37,965 nt of DNA from Seonamhaeicola algicola (GCF_007997385.1 NZ_VOSC01000019.1:106041-144005), one strand, 5' to 3'; numbered from the stretch's first letter, positions 17,833-26,743 are shown. Numbers and translations are program-made. The notes: generated by a model not told the origin, from the letters alone.

Positions 17833-18662
17833 TGCATGTATTTTATGCACAAGGTGGTGGTTTAGGGCATTTAACTAGAATTGACGCTTTAATTAAACTG
17901 CTTAAAATTAAACCAAACGAGGTTGTTATTATTACACCTTCACTTTTTGTAACATATTTTAATTACCGTTTTGTTAATTTATCGTGGAAAACTCCCGCTA
18001 TAATCTGGACTAATATTGTACTAGATTATATTAAACACCACAACATAACAACGTTTTATGTAGATGCATTTCCCTTTGGTTTAAAGGGTGAACTTATTCC
18101 CGTTTATAAAAAACACTCCACATTAAATTATGTATACATTTCAAGAATTTTAAAATGGCCTTTTTATTTAGACACTATTCAACCTAACATAAAAATTACA
18201 TTTAATAAAACACTGCTTTTAGAAAAGCTATACAACATACATTATAACTGGATTTTACAACATTCCAAAAGCATAGAATCTTTAAATATATTTGCATGTA
18301 AACCTCAAAAAAGCAAGCCTCTTTTAGCTTCACCTCACATTATTATTGTACATTCTGGAGGCAAAAATGATGTGATTAAACTATGTGATTTTGTTGTTAA
18401 AAATGAAAATTTAGAACAAAACATTACAGTTTTTGTTTTTACTCAGGTTAATATAAAATACAACCATGCTCAATTTAAAATACTCACAAACTTTTATCCA
18501 GTAAGCATATATTTTAAACATGCTGAAAAAATATATACTGGCTGTGGTTTTAATGTAGTACATGAATTAAAAGCCTACAAAACCAAGCATGTTATGTTAC
18601 CTTTTGAAAAATTATATGATGATCAACACTTTAGGAAAACCGCAGTAAACACAAAGATTTAG
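17832..18662 (+). CDS. MurG/MGT-like glycosyltransferase, short form
   Basis: A 276-residue protein with the N-terminal phosphate/acceptor loop of MurG/UGT-type GT-B enzymes (YAQGGGLGHLTRIDAL, 5-20). The C-terminal donor half has AEKIYTGCGFNVVHEL (about 231-246) followed by the family-like LPFEKLYDDQHFRK. It is 60-100 residues shorter than typical family members: the linker between domains is reduced and the tail ends soon after the donor motif. It may be a minimal enzyme or slightly truncated. It overlaps the lipoprotein stop by 1 bp and is the last gene of the operon. A weak AAACCGC/GCGGTTT hairpin spans the stop codon. Confidence 0.8.
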   Translation: MHVFYAQGGGLGHLTRIDALIKLLKIKPNEVVIITPSLFVTYFNYRFVNLSWKTPAIIWTNIVLDYIKHHNITTFYVDAFPFGLKGELIPVYKKHSTLNYVYISRILKWPFYLDTIQPNIKITFNKTLLLEKLYNIHYNWILQHSKSIESLNIFACKPQKSKPLLASPHIIIVHSGGKNDVIKLCDFVVKNENLEQNITVFVFTQVNIKYNHAQFKILTNFYPVSIYFKHAEKIYTGCGFNVVHELKAYKTKHVMLPFEKLYDDQHFRKTAVNTKI

Positions 18663-18727
18663 CGCGGTTTTTGTGTTAAAAATTTTATAAACGTATGATA
18701 TTTCTTTAACAGCTAAAAAAAAGAAAC

Positions 18728-18735
18728 TAAATTTG
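18728..18735 (+). promoter_or_regulatory. -7 promoter box of the DedA/VTT gene
   Basis: TAAATTTG matches TAnnTTTG exactly. Predicted initiation near 18742 leaves about 20 nt before the ATG at 18762. A GTG at 18750 would have only about 8 nt of leader, so this box helps decide the start. Confidence 0.5.
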
Positions 18736-18761
18736 CAGGCCTTAAATTAGTGTATAAAACC

Positions 18762-19382
18762 ATGAAACCTAAAGAAAAGTCTAAAACAGAGCGTAAATCT
18801 CGTTTGCAGTTACTGCATCAATACTACAGCTATACGGGCTTTTATAACTTTGTAGGTAAAAGTGTTTTAAAAGCACTACCCTACATAATTATTGCAATTG
18901 CGGCTATTTATATTGTGAATCATTTTTTTAATATAAATGAAGCTCTTGTAAAAATAACACAAATACTACCTGTTTATGGTGTTTTACTGTTTTTCTTTAT
19001 TTCAGAAACCTTACTAGGCTTAGTACCACCCGAAATTTTTATTGCTTGGTCTGGTAAACTACACAATCCGTGGTTATATTTAAGTATTTTAGCAATGCTG
19101 TCTTACGCCGGCGGTTTAGTATCGTACTATATTGGCGATTTCATAACCAAAATTCCTAGAGTACACAATTACTTGCAAAACAAAATGGAAAAGCAACTAA
19201 AAAACTCTAAAAAATGGGGTGGTTTTTTAATAGTTGTTGGTGCTTTACTACCACTACCCTTTTCAATTTCATGTATGGCTGCGGGTATTATAAATTTCCC
19301 ATTTAAAAATGTGGTTATTTATGGCTCATTACGCTTGTTACGCTTTGCTATTTACGGACTTGTAATTTTTAATGTTGTTTAA
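18762..19382 (+). CDS. DedA/VTT-domain (SNARE-associated/YqaA-like) membrane protein
   Basis: A 206-residue inner-membrane protein from the ATG at 18762; an in-frame GTG at 18750 would add four residues but sits too close to the promoter box. A basic 30-residue N-tail is followed by four to five hydrophobic segments. VTT/DedA features are the re-entrant region ISETLLGLVPPEIFIAWSG, GGLVSYYIGDF, and the amphipathic GGFLIVVGALLPLPFSISC stretch with the conserved Pro pair. DedA-type proteins act in membrane lipid (undecaprenyl phosphate or phospholipid) transbilayer movement, which would suit the preceding glycan operon, though it has its own promoter. Confidence 0.88.
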   Translation: MKPKEKSKTERKSRLQLLHQYYSYTGFYNFVGKSVLKALPYIIIAIAAIYIVNHFFNINEALVKITQILPVYGVLLFFFISETLLGLVPPEIFIAWSGKLHNPWLYLSILAMLSYAGGLVSYYIGDFITKIPRVHNYLQNKMEKQLKNSKKWGGFLIVVGALLPLPFSISCMAAGIINFPFKNVVIYGSLRLLRFAIYGLVIFNVV

Positions 19383-19412
19383 TTTTTGTATTAAATTACA
19401 ACTTTAAAACCG

Positions 19413-19420
19413 TATTTTTG
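19413..19420 (+). promoter_or_regulatory. -7 promoter box for the DUF3817/mscS pair
   Basis: TATTTTTG fits TAnnTTTG. TTTG at 19385-19388 lies upstream with a slightly long 24-nt spacer. The gene starts 15 nt after the box, giving a very short leader. Confidence 0.4.
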
Positions 19421-19434
19421 CTAAAAAATAACCC

Positions 19435-19725
19435 ATGTTTTCTTTATTAAATATTTTTAGATTGGTAGCCTTTTTAGAAGGCGTATCATACATTTTACTA
19501 TTATTTATAGCAACCCCCATAAAATACCTAACCGAAAACCCTCAATATGTTAAACTATTAGGTATGCCACACGGTGTTTTATTTATGTTATATGTTGTTT
19601 TAGCATTTATGATAAAACCAGATTTTAAATGGAACAATAAACAATTTATTACTGTGCTAGTAGCTTCAATAATTCCGTTTGGCACGTTTTATGTTGAGCG
19701 TAAACTACTGAAAAGCGCTAATTAA
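19435..19725 (+). CDS. DUF3817 family small membrane protein
   Basis: A 96-residue membrane protein with three hydrophobic helices (about 7-27, 43-62, 70-86). Hallmarks of the DUF3817 (YdzA-type) family are FRLVAFLEGVSYILLL at the start, the LGMPHGVLFMLY motif in the middle and IIPFGTFYVERKL at the end. Function of the family is not known. It is separated by 3 bp from the MscS-type channel gene, so the two are co-transcribed. Confidence 0.88.
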   Translation: MFSLLNIFRLVAFLEGVSYILLLFIATPIKYLTENPQYVKLLGMPHGVLFMLYVVLAFMIKPDFKWNNKQFITVLVASIIPFGTFYVERKLLKSAN

Positions 19726-19728
19726 GCC

Positions 19729-20973
19729 ATGAACAACTTTAAATTATCACTTTACAACTACCTAATTGACCATGGTGTACAAGACACTACGGCACAGTAT
19801 TTAAATATGCTGGCACTATTAATAGTAGCTGTAATTATTGTTTTTGTAGTAGATTTTATAATTAGAAAAATTTTACTACAAATGTTTATGCGTTTTGCAC
19901 AAGCATCAAAATCAAATTTTGATGATTTACTTGTTGAAAACAAAGTACCCCGAAACATAGCACATATAATTCCGCTTTTATTAGCCTTAGAATTTATACC
20001 TGTTGTTTTTTTTCATTTTGATGCTTTTGAAACCGTTGTTGAAAAAGGCGTACAGGTATTTGCCATTGTTTTAACATTATGGATTGTTAGAAGCCTACTA
20101 CACACTGCAAAAGATTACTTAAAAACATTACCCAGTTTAAAAGATAAACCTATTGCTAGTTACATACAGGTTTTCATGATTTTTGCTTGGTTAGGTGGTA
20201 TTATGTCGGCTATTGCCATTATTACTGGTATTCCGTTTTTAAAATTCTTAACCGGTCTTGGTGCTATTTCAGCAGTTATAATTTTAGTTTTTAAAGACAC
20301 TATTTTAGGCTTTGTTGCCAGTATTCAAGTATCAATTAATGATATGGTTAGAATTGGCGATTGGGTAACATTTGAAAAGTTTGGAGCCGATGGTGATGTT
20401 ATTGAAATTACACTAGCAACTGTTAAAGTTCAAAATTTTGATAAAACCATAACCACCATTCCTACTTATGCGCTTATTTCAGAATCGTTTAAAAACTGGC
20501 GCGGAATGACAAGTTCTGAAGGCAGACGCATAAAACGTTCAATAAATATAAAAACCGATAGTATTAAGTTTTTAACACCTGAAACTGTTGAAAACCTTAA
20601 AAATATTCAACTATTACAAGATTATTTAAACACGCGTCAAAAAGATATTAATAAGCATAACCAACAACACAACGTTAATAAAACTTTAGCCGTTAATGGT
20701 AGAAATTTAACCAACATTGGTGTTTTTAGAAAGTATGTGCAAACGTATATTGAGCAACATTCGGCCATAAATAAAGACATGACCATTATGGTACGCCAAT
20801 TACAGCCAACAACACAAGGTTTACCAATTGAAATATATGCTTTTAGTAGTGATAAACGTTGGATTAATTACGAATACATTTTAGCTGATATTTTTGATCA
20901 TGTTATTGCTGCTGTTCCTTATTTTGAATTAGAAATTTTTGAACTACCAAGTAGCTCAACCTTCTCAAAATAA
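19729..20973 (+). CDS. MscS-family mechanosensitive channel, YbdG/MscM-like
   Basis: A 414-residue inner-membrane protein with five hydrophobic segments (about 26-48, 79-95, 105-122, 145-168, 172-190). The pore helix and start of the beta domain read FLTGLGAISAVIILVFKDTI, then VSINDMVRIGDWVTF (201-215), with the cytoplasmic vestibule to the end. Length, five helices and the insertion around residues 275-350 match the YbdG/MscM-like (miniconductance) branch rather than classical MscS. It would relieve turgor on hypo-osmotic shock. It is co-transcribed with DUF3817. A second, smaller MscS homologue lies at 32603-33505. Confidence 0.92.
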   Translation: MNNFKLSLYNYLIDHGVQDTTAQYLNMLALLIVAVIIVFVVDFIIRKILLQMFMRFAQASKSNFDDLLVENKVPRNIAHIIPLLLALEFIPVVFFHFDAFETVVEKGVQVFAIVLTLWIVRSLLHTAKDYLKTLPSLKDKPIASYIQVFMIFAWLGGIMSAIAIITGIPFLKFLTGLGAISAVIILVFKDTILGFVASIQVSINDMVRIGDWVTFEKFGADGDVIEITLATVKVQNFDKTITTIPTYALISESFKNWRGMTSSEGRRIKRSINIKTDSIKFLTPETVENLKNIQLLQDYLNTRQKDINKHNQQHNVNKTLAVNGRNLTNIGVFRKYVQTYIEQHSAINKDMTIMVRQLQPTTQGLPIEIYAFSSDKRWINYEYILADIFDHVIAAVPYFELEIFELPSSSTFSK

Positions 20974-21045
20974 CGTTATTAATATATCTTTTTTGTTAAT
21001 TTTATTAATTTTTTTGTTTAATTTACCTACTTATTAGTACAATAT

Positions 21046-21795
21046 ATGAGATTTTTAAATTTTATCCCCATCCTATTGCTGAGTATTTTTTATTGTGAAG
21101 CTCAAAATGTAGATTTCGTTTTTCACAAAGATTTTAATGCTTTAATTGTTGAAAAAGAAGGTAGCTCGCCTTATGTATATGAAATATTAAACGAAAAAGG
21201 CGCTTCAACAATAACAACAATTCCCGCCACTAAACGCTTAACCGATTATTATAAAAAAACATTAGCTTTTTATAAAAAGGCACAAGCTGACAGTACAAAA
21301 ATTTCTAAACTTGTAAAAGCAGGTAAAACCAAATCTCAAATAAATAAAATAATTAATATTGATGATGTAAGCCGAAGATTAGCTACCTCGCACCGTATTT
21401 TAAGAACTACAAGAAAATATGAACGTGTTCCAAGTAAAGTAATAACCACCAAAGAGAATACATTTAAGTTAAGACGCAATTTATTTAAGCCTGAAACCAT
21501 TATTCTTGGCAACTTTAAATATTTAGGCAGTTTTTACGTAACCAAAGCTACCAAAGGCTATATGCAAGGTGATTTAGTACCTGAAGCTACAGCTAGTGAA
21601 AACAATTTAACTACAACAGATTTTCTTTTTCCAAATGTTTTTGATGTTATTCAAAACATTAACACTGAAGATGTTTATATGGTATATCCAGATTTTTTAA
21701 AAAATTACCCAATAAACACTGCTAAATATCACGATGTTAAAACTAATTTAGATATACAAATTAACGATTTAATAAAAGCTTACCGCGTTAAGTAA
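21046..21795 (+). CDS. Hypothetical secreted protein
   Basis: A 249-residue protein with an N-terminal signal peptide (FIPILLLSIFYCEAQ, cleavage probably near residues 19-20). The Cys is not in a proper lipobox, so it is likely a soluble periplasmic protein. The mature part alternates beta-prone stretches with a basic helical region at about 85-140 (KKAQADSTKISKLVKAGKTK), and ends with a helix DIQINDLIKAYRVK. No family recognised. It has its own 72-bp upstream gap, so may be monocistronic, and is convergent with leuB across a hairpin terminator. Confidence 0.75.
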   Translation: MRFLNFIPILLLSIFYCEAQNVDFVFHKDFNALIVEKEGSSPYVYEILNEKGASTITTIPATKRLTDYYKKTLAFYKKAQADSTKISKLVKAGKTKSQINKIINIDDVSRRLATSHRILRTTRKYERVPSKVITTKENTFKLRRNLFKPETIILGNFKYLGSFYVTKATKGYMQGDLVPEATASENNLTTTDFLFPNVFDVIQNINTEDVYMVYPDFLKNYPINTAKYHDVKTNLDIQINDLIKAYRVK

Positions 21796-21825
21796 CTTAC
21801 AAACCTTATTTTTTTACAGCATAAA

Positions 21826-21859
21826 AAAAGCCCTATCACGTTATTTTGATAGGGCTTTT
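21826..21859. terminator. Bidirectional terminator between the secreted protein gene and leuB
   Basis: A perfect 13-bp stem, AAAAGCCCTATCA (21826-21838) with TGATAGGGCTTTT (21847-21859), loop CGTTATTT. The minus-strand side has seven consecutive U's, making it a strong terminator for the leu operon. The plus-strand side has four. Confidence 0.92.
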
Positions 21860-21892
21860 CAAGTGTTAGTTAGTTGTCTATTTAGTTGTTAT

Positions 21893-22948
21893 TTATATGT
21901 TTGAAGCTAACCAATCGCCAACTTCTTTAGTTCCGTAAGCTTTGGCGCCATCCGATAAATCTTCAGTTACAACACCTTCATTTAAGGCTTTATTTACAGC
22001 ATCTCTAATGGCTTTACCTTCTTCGGCTAAACCAAAGTTTTCAAACATCATAGCTGCCGATAATACGGTAGCCATTGGGTTTGCTATATTTTTACCTGCG
22101 GCTTGTGGATATGATCCATGAATTGGTTCAAATAAACCAATATCAGATCCTAATGATGCTGATGGCATTAAGCCCATTGATCCTGAAATTACAGAAGCTT
22201 CATCAGTTAAAATATCACCAAATAAATTTTCAGTAATTAATACATCATAATCTGATGGCCATTGCACTAAACGCATAGCTACAGCATCAACAAACTCATA
22301 AGATACTGTTACCTCAGGGTATTCTGCTTCTAAACCTTGAACAGTTTCACGCCATAAACGTGATGTTTCAAGAACGTTTGCTTTATCTACGCAGCATAAA
22401 CGTTTTGAGCGCGTCATTGCTAATTCAAAACCTTTACGCGCTAAACGTGTAACTTCATCTTTTGTATAAACACAGTTATCATACGCCGTATTTCTGTTGT
22501 CTCTTCTACCCTTTTCACCAAAGTAAATACCACCTGTTAATTCGCGTAAAAACACTAAATCGGTACCTTCAATACGTTCTTTCTTTAAAGGTGATTTATC
22601 TAATAACGAAGGAAAAACAAACGTAGGTCGTACGTTGGCAAATAAACCTAAAGCCTTACGCATTTTTAACAAACCTTGCTCTGGGCGAACCGGTGCAGAA
22701 GGATCGTTATCATATTTAGGGTCACCAATAGCGCCAAATAATACAGCATCAGAAGATTTACAAATTTCATGTGTTTCATCTGGATAAGGTTCACCAACAG
22801 CATCAATAGCTGCAGCACCTGTTAACGCTGGTTTCCAAGTAATATCATGTCCAAATTTAGCAGCAACAGCATCACTTACTTTTACGGCTTGGTCTATAAC
22901 TTCTGGCCCAATACCATCTCCTGCTAAAAGAGCTATGTTTAATTTCAT
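21893..22948 (-). CDS. leuB: 3-isopropylmalate dehydrogenase
   Basis: A 351-residue cytoplasmic enzyme of leucine synthesis: NAD-dependent oxidative decarboxylation of 3-isopropylmalate. Family features include LLAGDGIGPEV at the start, RELTGGIYFGEKGRR (substrate-binding loop), a TDEASVISGSMGLMPSASLG stretch and EPIHGSYPQAAGKNIANP in the NAD-binding region. Length equals typical LeuB. It is the last gene of the leuC-leuD-leuA-leuB operon, 32 bp after the leuA-type stop, and is followed by a strong terminator. Confidence 0.97.
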   Translation of the reverse strand: MKLNIALLAGDGIGPEVIDQAVKVSDAVAAKFGHDITWKPALTGAAAIDAVGEPYPDETHEICKSSDAVLFGAIGDPKYDNDPSAPVRPEQGLLKMRKALGLFANVRPTFVFPSLLDKSPLKKERIEGTDLVFLRELTGGIYFGEKGRRDNRNTAYDNCVYTKDEVTRLARKGFELAMTRSKRLCCVDKANVLETSRLWRETVQGLEAEYPEVTVSYEFVDAVAMRLVQWPSDYDVLITENLFGDILTDEASVISGSMGLMPSASLGSDIGLFEPIHGSYPQAAGKNIANPMATVLSAAMMFENFGLAEEGKAIRDAVNKALNEGVVTEDLSDGAKAYGTKEVGDWLASNI

Positions 22949-22980
22949 GTGTTTATTTTTATAGTTTTATCTTATTTCTC

Positions 22981-24504
22981 TTAATTATTTACAATATTGA
23001 GCATTTTTTCAGTGGCTTTTATGGCAGATACTGTTTGGTCTGAATCTAAACCACGTGTTTTAAATTCTTTATCTGCTTTTTTCCATGTAATTATGGTTTC
23101 ACAAAGCGCATCTGATTTACTTCCAGGGGGAATCCTTACTGCATAATCTGTTAATTGTGGTAACGTTATGTTTTTCTTTTTGAATATTTTTTTGATAGCA
23201 TTCATAAAAGCATCAAATTGTCCGTCACCTTGTGCATTTTCTTCAAATTTATCACCTTCAATAGAAATAGCCACTGTTGTTGAAGGTTTTAAACCTTTAG
23301 AATGCGTTAATACATAAGATTCAATCTTTACTTTTTCTTCATAAGAACCGCTATCTAAAACATCAGAAATAATGTACGGTAAATCTTCTTTTGTAACCAC
23401 TTGTTTTTTATCACCTAATTCAATGATACGTTGTGTTACTTTTTTAATTTCTTCATCATTAAGCTGAAGCCCTAATTCCTGTAGGTTTTTTTGAATATTG
23501 GCTTTACCAGAAGCTTTACCTAAGGCATATTGACGCGTTCTACCAAAGCGTTCTGGCGATAATGCACTAAAATAAAGATTGTTTTTATTATCACCATCGG
23601 CGTGAATACCTGCTGTTTGTGTAAATACATTAGCGCCAATTACGGGTTTGTTTGCAGGTATCATTACACCCGAAAAATTCTCAACCAATTTACTTACCGT
23701 ATAAAGCACTTTTTCATTAACATCAATGCTTATTTCGGGCATAAAATCATTTATAACAGCAATGGTACTAGCCATTGGCGCATTTCCTGCACGTTCACCC
23801 ATGCCGTTTACAGTTAAATGCAAACCATCGGCACCGGCTTTTAAAGCCTCCATAGCGTTAGAAACACCCAAATCATAATCGTTATGTGGGTGAAAATCAA
23901 AATGTAAATTGGGAAATTTTGTTTTAATTTCAGCAATAAAATCAAAAGACTCTTTAGGTGTTAAAACGCCTAAAGTATCAGGCAGCATGATACGCTTAAC
24001 TTGTTGTGTTGTTAAAAACTCTAAAAACTGAAATACATAGTCTTTAGAATTACGCATGCCGTTACTCCAATCTTCCAAATAAACATTAGTTGCAACACCA
24101 TGATTTGATGCTAAATTAATGACGCTTTCAATTTCTTTAAAGTGCTGATTAGGTGTTTTTTTAAGCTGATGTGTTAAATGATTAAGTGAACCTTTTGTTA
24201 ACAAGTTTTGAACCCTTGCTCCGGCTTTTACAATCCAGTCTATAGAGGTACCATTATCTACAAACGATAACACTTCAACAGCGTTTAAATAACCATTTTC
24301 ACGAGCCCATTCTGTAATAACTTTTACAGCTTGAAATTCACCTTCTGAAACCCTAGCTGATGCTATTTCAATTCTGTTTACTTTTAATTCTTCAAGTAAC
24401 AGTTTAGCAATGGTTAATTTTTCAGAAGCAGAAAACGACACGCTTGATGTTTGTTCACCATCACGCAATGTCGTATCCATTATTTCTATATGCTTTTTAC
24501 GCAT
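22981..24504 (-). CDS. leuA: 2-isopropylmalate/citramalate synthase-type enzyme with LeuA regulatory domain
   Basis: A 507-residue acyltransferase of the HMGL-like family. The catalytic TIM barrel is at about 1-280: DTTLRDGEQ (10-18), the metal-binding HPHND motif, and NGMGERAGNAPMAS. The C-terminal LeuA allosteric (dimerisation) domain is at about 385-500 (SYVLTHSKGLKPSTTVAISI; then DGQFDAFMNAI). The reaction condenses acetyl-CoA with 2-oxoisovalerate (IPMS) or possibly pyruvate (citramalate synthase). HPHNDYDLGVSN differs from the HTHNDLG of classical LeuA and is typical of a Bacteroidota subgroup. Its place between leuD and leuB argues for leucine synthesis; substrate choice is unresolved. 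A palindromic element fills the gap to leuD. Confidence 0.88.
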   Translation of the reverse strand: MRKKHIEIMDTTLRDGEQTSSVSFSASEKLTIAKLLLEELKVNRIEIASARVSEGEFQAVKVITEWARENGYLNAVEVLSFVDNGTSIDWIVKAGARVQNLLTKGSLNHLTHQLKKTPNQHFKEIESVINLASNHGVATNVYLEDWSNGMRNSKDYVFQFLEFLTTQQVKRIMLPDTLGVLTPKESFDFIAEIKTKFPNLHFDFHPHNDYDLGVSNAMEALKAGADGLHLTVNGMGERAGNAPMASTIAVINDFMPEISIDVNEKVLYTVSKLVENFSGVMIPANKPVIGANVFTQTAGIHADGDNKNNLYFSALSPERFGRTRQYALGKASGKANIQKNLQELGLQLNDEEIKKVTQRIIELGDKKQVVTKEDLPYIISDVLDSGSYEEKVKIESYVLTHSKGLKPSTTVAISIEGDKFEENAQGDGQFDAFMNAIKKIFKKKNITLPQLTDYAVRIPPGSKSDALCETIITWKKADKEFKTRGLDSDQTVSAIKATEKMLNIVNN

Positions 24505-24526
24505 AATATATTGTAGAAAAAATTAT

Positions 24527-24596
24527 GTCATTCAGATTAAAAACTAAATATCTAAATAGATTTATCTGTTGCTTTTATTCTTTTATTCTGAATGAC
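24527..24596. repeat. GTCATTCAGA-ended palindromic element in the leuD-leuA gap
   Basis: The ends GTCATTCAGA (24527-24536) and TCTGAATGAC (24587-24596) are perfect inverted repeats. Inside, TCTA/TAGA arms with flanking TAAAT/TTTA form a second hairpin. It occupies most of the 110-bp gap between leuD and leuA. GTCATTC-type elements are dispersed in many Flavobacteriaceae; that likeness is from memory. It may fold in the leu mRNA. Confidence 0.7.
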
Positions 24597-24614
24597 AAGT
24601 TTTGTAAAGTTTAT

Positions 24615-25214
24615 TTAAAACGGTCTTGTTTCACCAAAAGCAGCAATTTCTTCTTTCATATTTTGAAGATAATCAATATCATCAAAACCATTAAGCATGT
24701 TGCCTTTTTTATAACCGTTAATATCGAAAGGTTCAGATTCACCTGTTGATACCAATGTTACAGTTTGGTTTGGTAAATCTACTTTAATTTCAGTTTTTGG
24801 ATCTGCCTCAATAGCATCAAATAACTTTTGAGCAAATGCTGCAGATACTTGCACTGGTAATACACCAATGTTTAAGCAATTGTTTCTGAAGATATCAGCA
24901 AAAAACGATGATATTACACAACGTAAACCAAAATCATATACAGACCATGCTGCGTGCTCTCTTGAAGATCCTGAACCAAAGTTTTTTCCGCCAACTAATA
25001 TTTTAGAACCTGCGTATTTTGCATCATTTAAAGGGAAATCAGGAATTGGGTTTCCTTCAGAATCATATCTCCAGTCTCTAAAAAAGTTATCGCCAAAACC
25101 TTTACGTTCAGTAGCTTTTAAAAAACGTGCAGGTATAATTTGGTCTGTATCTACATTTTCTATTGGTAACGGATACGCTGTACTTGTTAATACTTCAAAT
25201 TTATCGTAAGCCAT
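24615..25214 (-). CDS. leuD: 3-isopropylmalate dehydratase small subunit
   Basis: A 199-residue aconitase-swivel-domain protein that pairs with LeuC to isomerise 2- to 3-isopropylmalate in the cytoplasm. Recognised by VDTDQIIPARFLKATERKGFG (substrate-side loop, about 20-40), the strictly conserved NFGSGSSREHAAW motif and NIGVLPVQV. Length matches typical LeuD (about 200). It lies 101 bp downstream of leuC; that gap holds AT-rich AAAGTT-type low-complexity sequence and no gene. Confidence 0.97.
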   Translation of the reverse strand: MAYDKFEVLTSTAYPLPIENVDTDQIIPARFLKATERKGFGDNFFRDWRYDSEGNPIPDFPLNDAKYAGSKILVGGKNFGSGSSREHAAWSVYDFGLRCVISSFFADIFRNNCLNIGVLPVQVSAAFAQKLFDAIEADPKTEIKVDLPNQTVTLVSTGESEPFDINGYKKGNMLNGFDDIDYLQNMKEEIAAFGETRPF

Positions 25215-25315
25215 GTTATTCTTGTTCTTGTTTTAAAGTTAAAAAGTTTTAATGCTTTTAAAGTTTTAGTTTTTAAAACATCGGCAACTTTACAACTTTT
25301 TATTACTTTTTACTT

Positions 25316-26719
25316 TTAAACGGTTTCTAAAATTGTTCTTGGGTCTGTAACAACACCTTCAACTGCTGTTGCAGCCGCTACTAAAGGCGATGCTAATAGC
25401 GTTCTTGAACCTGGACCTTGACGTCCTTCAAAATTACGGTTTGATGTTGATACTGCTAATTTGCCTGCTGGCACCTTATCATCATTCATAGCTAAACATG
25501 CCGAACAACCAGGTTCTCTTAAAACAAAACCTGCAGCTTCTAAAATTTTATCTAAACCTTCTTCTTTTATTTGATCAACCACTTTATGTGAACCTGGTAC
25601 TAACCAAGCTGTAATGTTTGGTGCTTTTTGGCGCCCTTCAATTATAGAACAAAATGCTCTAAAATCTTCAATACGCCCATTTGTACATGAGCCAAGGAAA
25701 ACATAATCAACAGGTTTGCCAATCATATCATCACCTTCATTAAACTTCATGTAACCTAATGATTTTTTATATGTTGCTACACCACCTTCAACATCTTCAG
25801 CCAAAGGAATAGATTTTGTAACACCAATACCCATACCCGGATTAGTTCCGTAGGTAATCATTGGTTCAATATCTGCTGCATCATATGTAAATTCGGCATC
25901 AAACGTTGCACCTTCTTCGGTGTAAAGTGTTTGCCAGTATTCCATTGCTTTATCCCAATCAGCATCTTTTGGTGTATGCTTTCTTCCTTTAATGTATTCA
26001 AACGTTTTTTCGTCTGGAGCAATCATGCCGCCACGTGCACCCATTTCTATAGAAAGGTTACAAACCGTCATGCGGCCTTCCATAGTCATATCTTCAAAAA
26101 CATCACCAGCATATTCTACAAAATACCCTGTAGCACCTGATGTAGTTTGTTTTGAAATAATGTATAAAGCAACATCTTTAGGTGTTACACCAAACCCTAA
26201 TTTACCATTTACGTTAATACGCATTTTTTTAGGTTTTGGCTGCATGATACATTGTGTAGATAATACCATTTCAACTTCTGAAGTACCTATACCAAAGGCT
26301 ATAGCTCCAAAAGCACCGTGTGTTGATGTATGTGAGTCTCCACAAACAATTGTAGAACCTGGTAATGTAATACCATTTTCTGGCCCAACAATATGAACAA
26401 TACCGTTATTTCTGTGACCTAACCCCCAGTGCGAAATACCATGTTCTGCGGCATTATTAGCTAAAGCTTCTAATTGGTTTGCAGATAGAGGATCTGCCAC
26501 TGGTAAATGTTGATTCCAAGTTGGTGTATTATGATCGGCAGTAGCAAATGTTTTTTCAGGATACATAACGCCAATACCGCGACTTTTTAAACCAACAAAG
26601 GCTACAGGACTTGTAACTTCGTGAATAAAATGACGGTCGATAAAAAATACGTCTGGACCATCTTCTATTTTTCTAACAACATGGGAATCCCATACTTTAT
26701 CAAACAGTGTTTTGCTCAT
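25316..26719 (-). CDS. leuC: 3-isopropylmalate dehydratase large subunit
   Basis: A 467-residue aconitase-family enzyme, catalytic partner of LeuD, carrying a 4Fe-4S cluster bound by Cys in FLGSCTNGR and in [10 protein letters not shown]. Other hallmarks are [15 protein letters not shown] and [14 protein letters not shown]. The start is set at ATG 26719 ([15 protein letters not shown]), giving the same length as classical LeuC (466). An upstream in-frame TTG at 26746 would add nine residues, but this TTG is itself the end of a -7 promoter box, so it is probably not translated. First gene of the leu operon. Confidence 0.96.
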   Translation of the reverse strand: MSKTLFDKVWDSHVVRKIEDGPDVFFIDRHFIHEVTSPVAFVGLKSRGIGVMYPEKTFATADHNTPTWNQHLPVADPLSANQLEALANNAAEHGISHWGLGHRNNGIVHIVGPENGITLPGSTIVCGDSHTSTHGAFGAIAFGIGTSEVEMVLSTQCIMQPKPKKMRINVNGKLGFGVTPKDVALYIISKQTTSGATGYFVEYAGDVFEDMTMEGRMTVCNLSIEMGARGGMIAPDEKTFEYIKGRKHTPKDADWDKAMEYWQTLYTEEGATFDAEFTYDAADIEPMITYGTNPGMGIGVTKSIPLAEDVEGGVATYKKSLGYMKFNEGDDMIGKPVDYVFLGSCTNGRIEDFRAFCSIIEGRQKAPNITAWLVPGSHKVVDQIKEEGLDKILEAAGFVLREPGCSACLAMNDDKVPAGKLAVSTSNRNFEGRQGPGSRTLLASPLVAAATAVEGVVTDPRTILETV

Positions 26720-26743
26720 AAAATGTTTTGAATTAATTTTTGC

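Noticed and set aside
24525-24749. Plus-strand frame across the leuD end and the leu palindrome
   Set aside because: Opposite strand of leuD plus repeat sequence; composition (Phe, Lys, Cys rich) is that of antisense DNA.
25992-26396. A 134-codon plus-strand frame inside leuC
   Set aside because: Antisense of a strongly conserved aconitase-family gene; no independent features.
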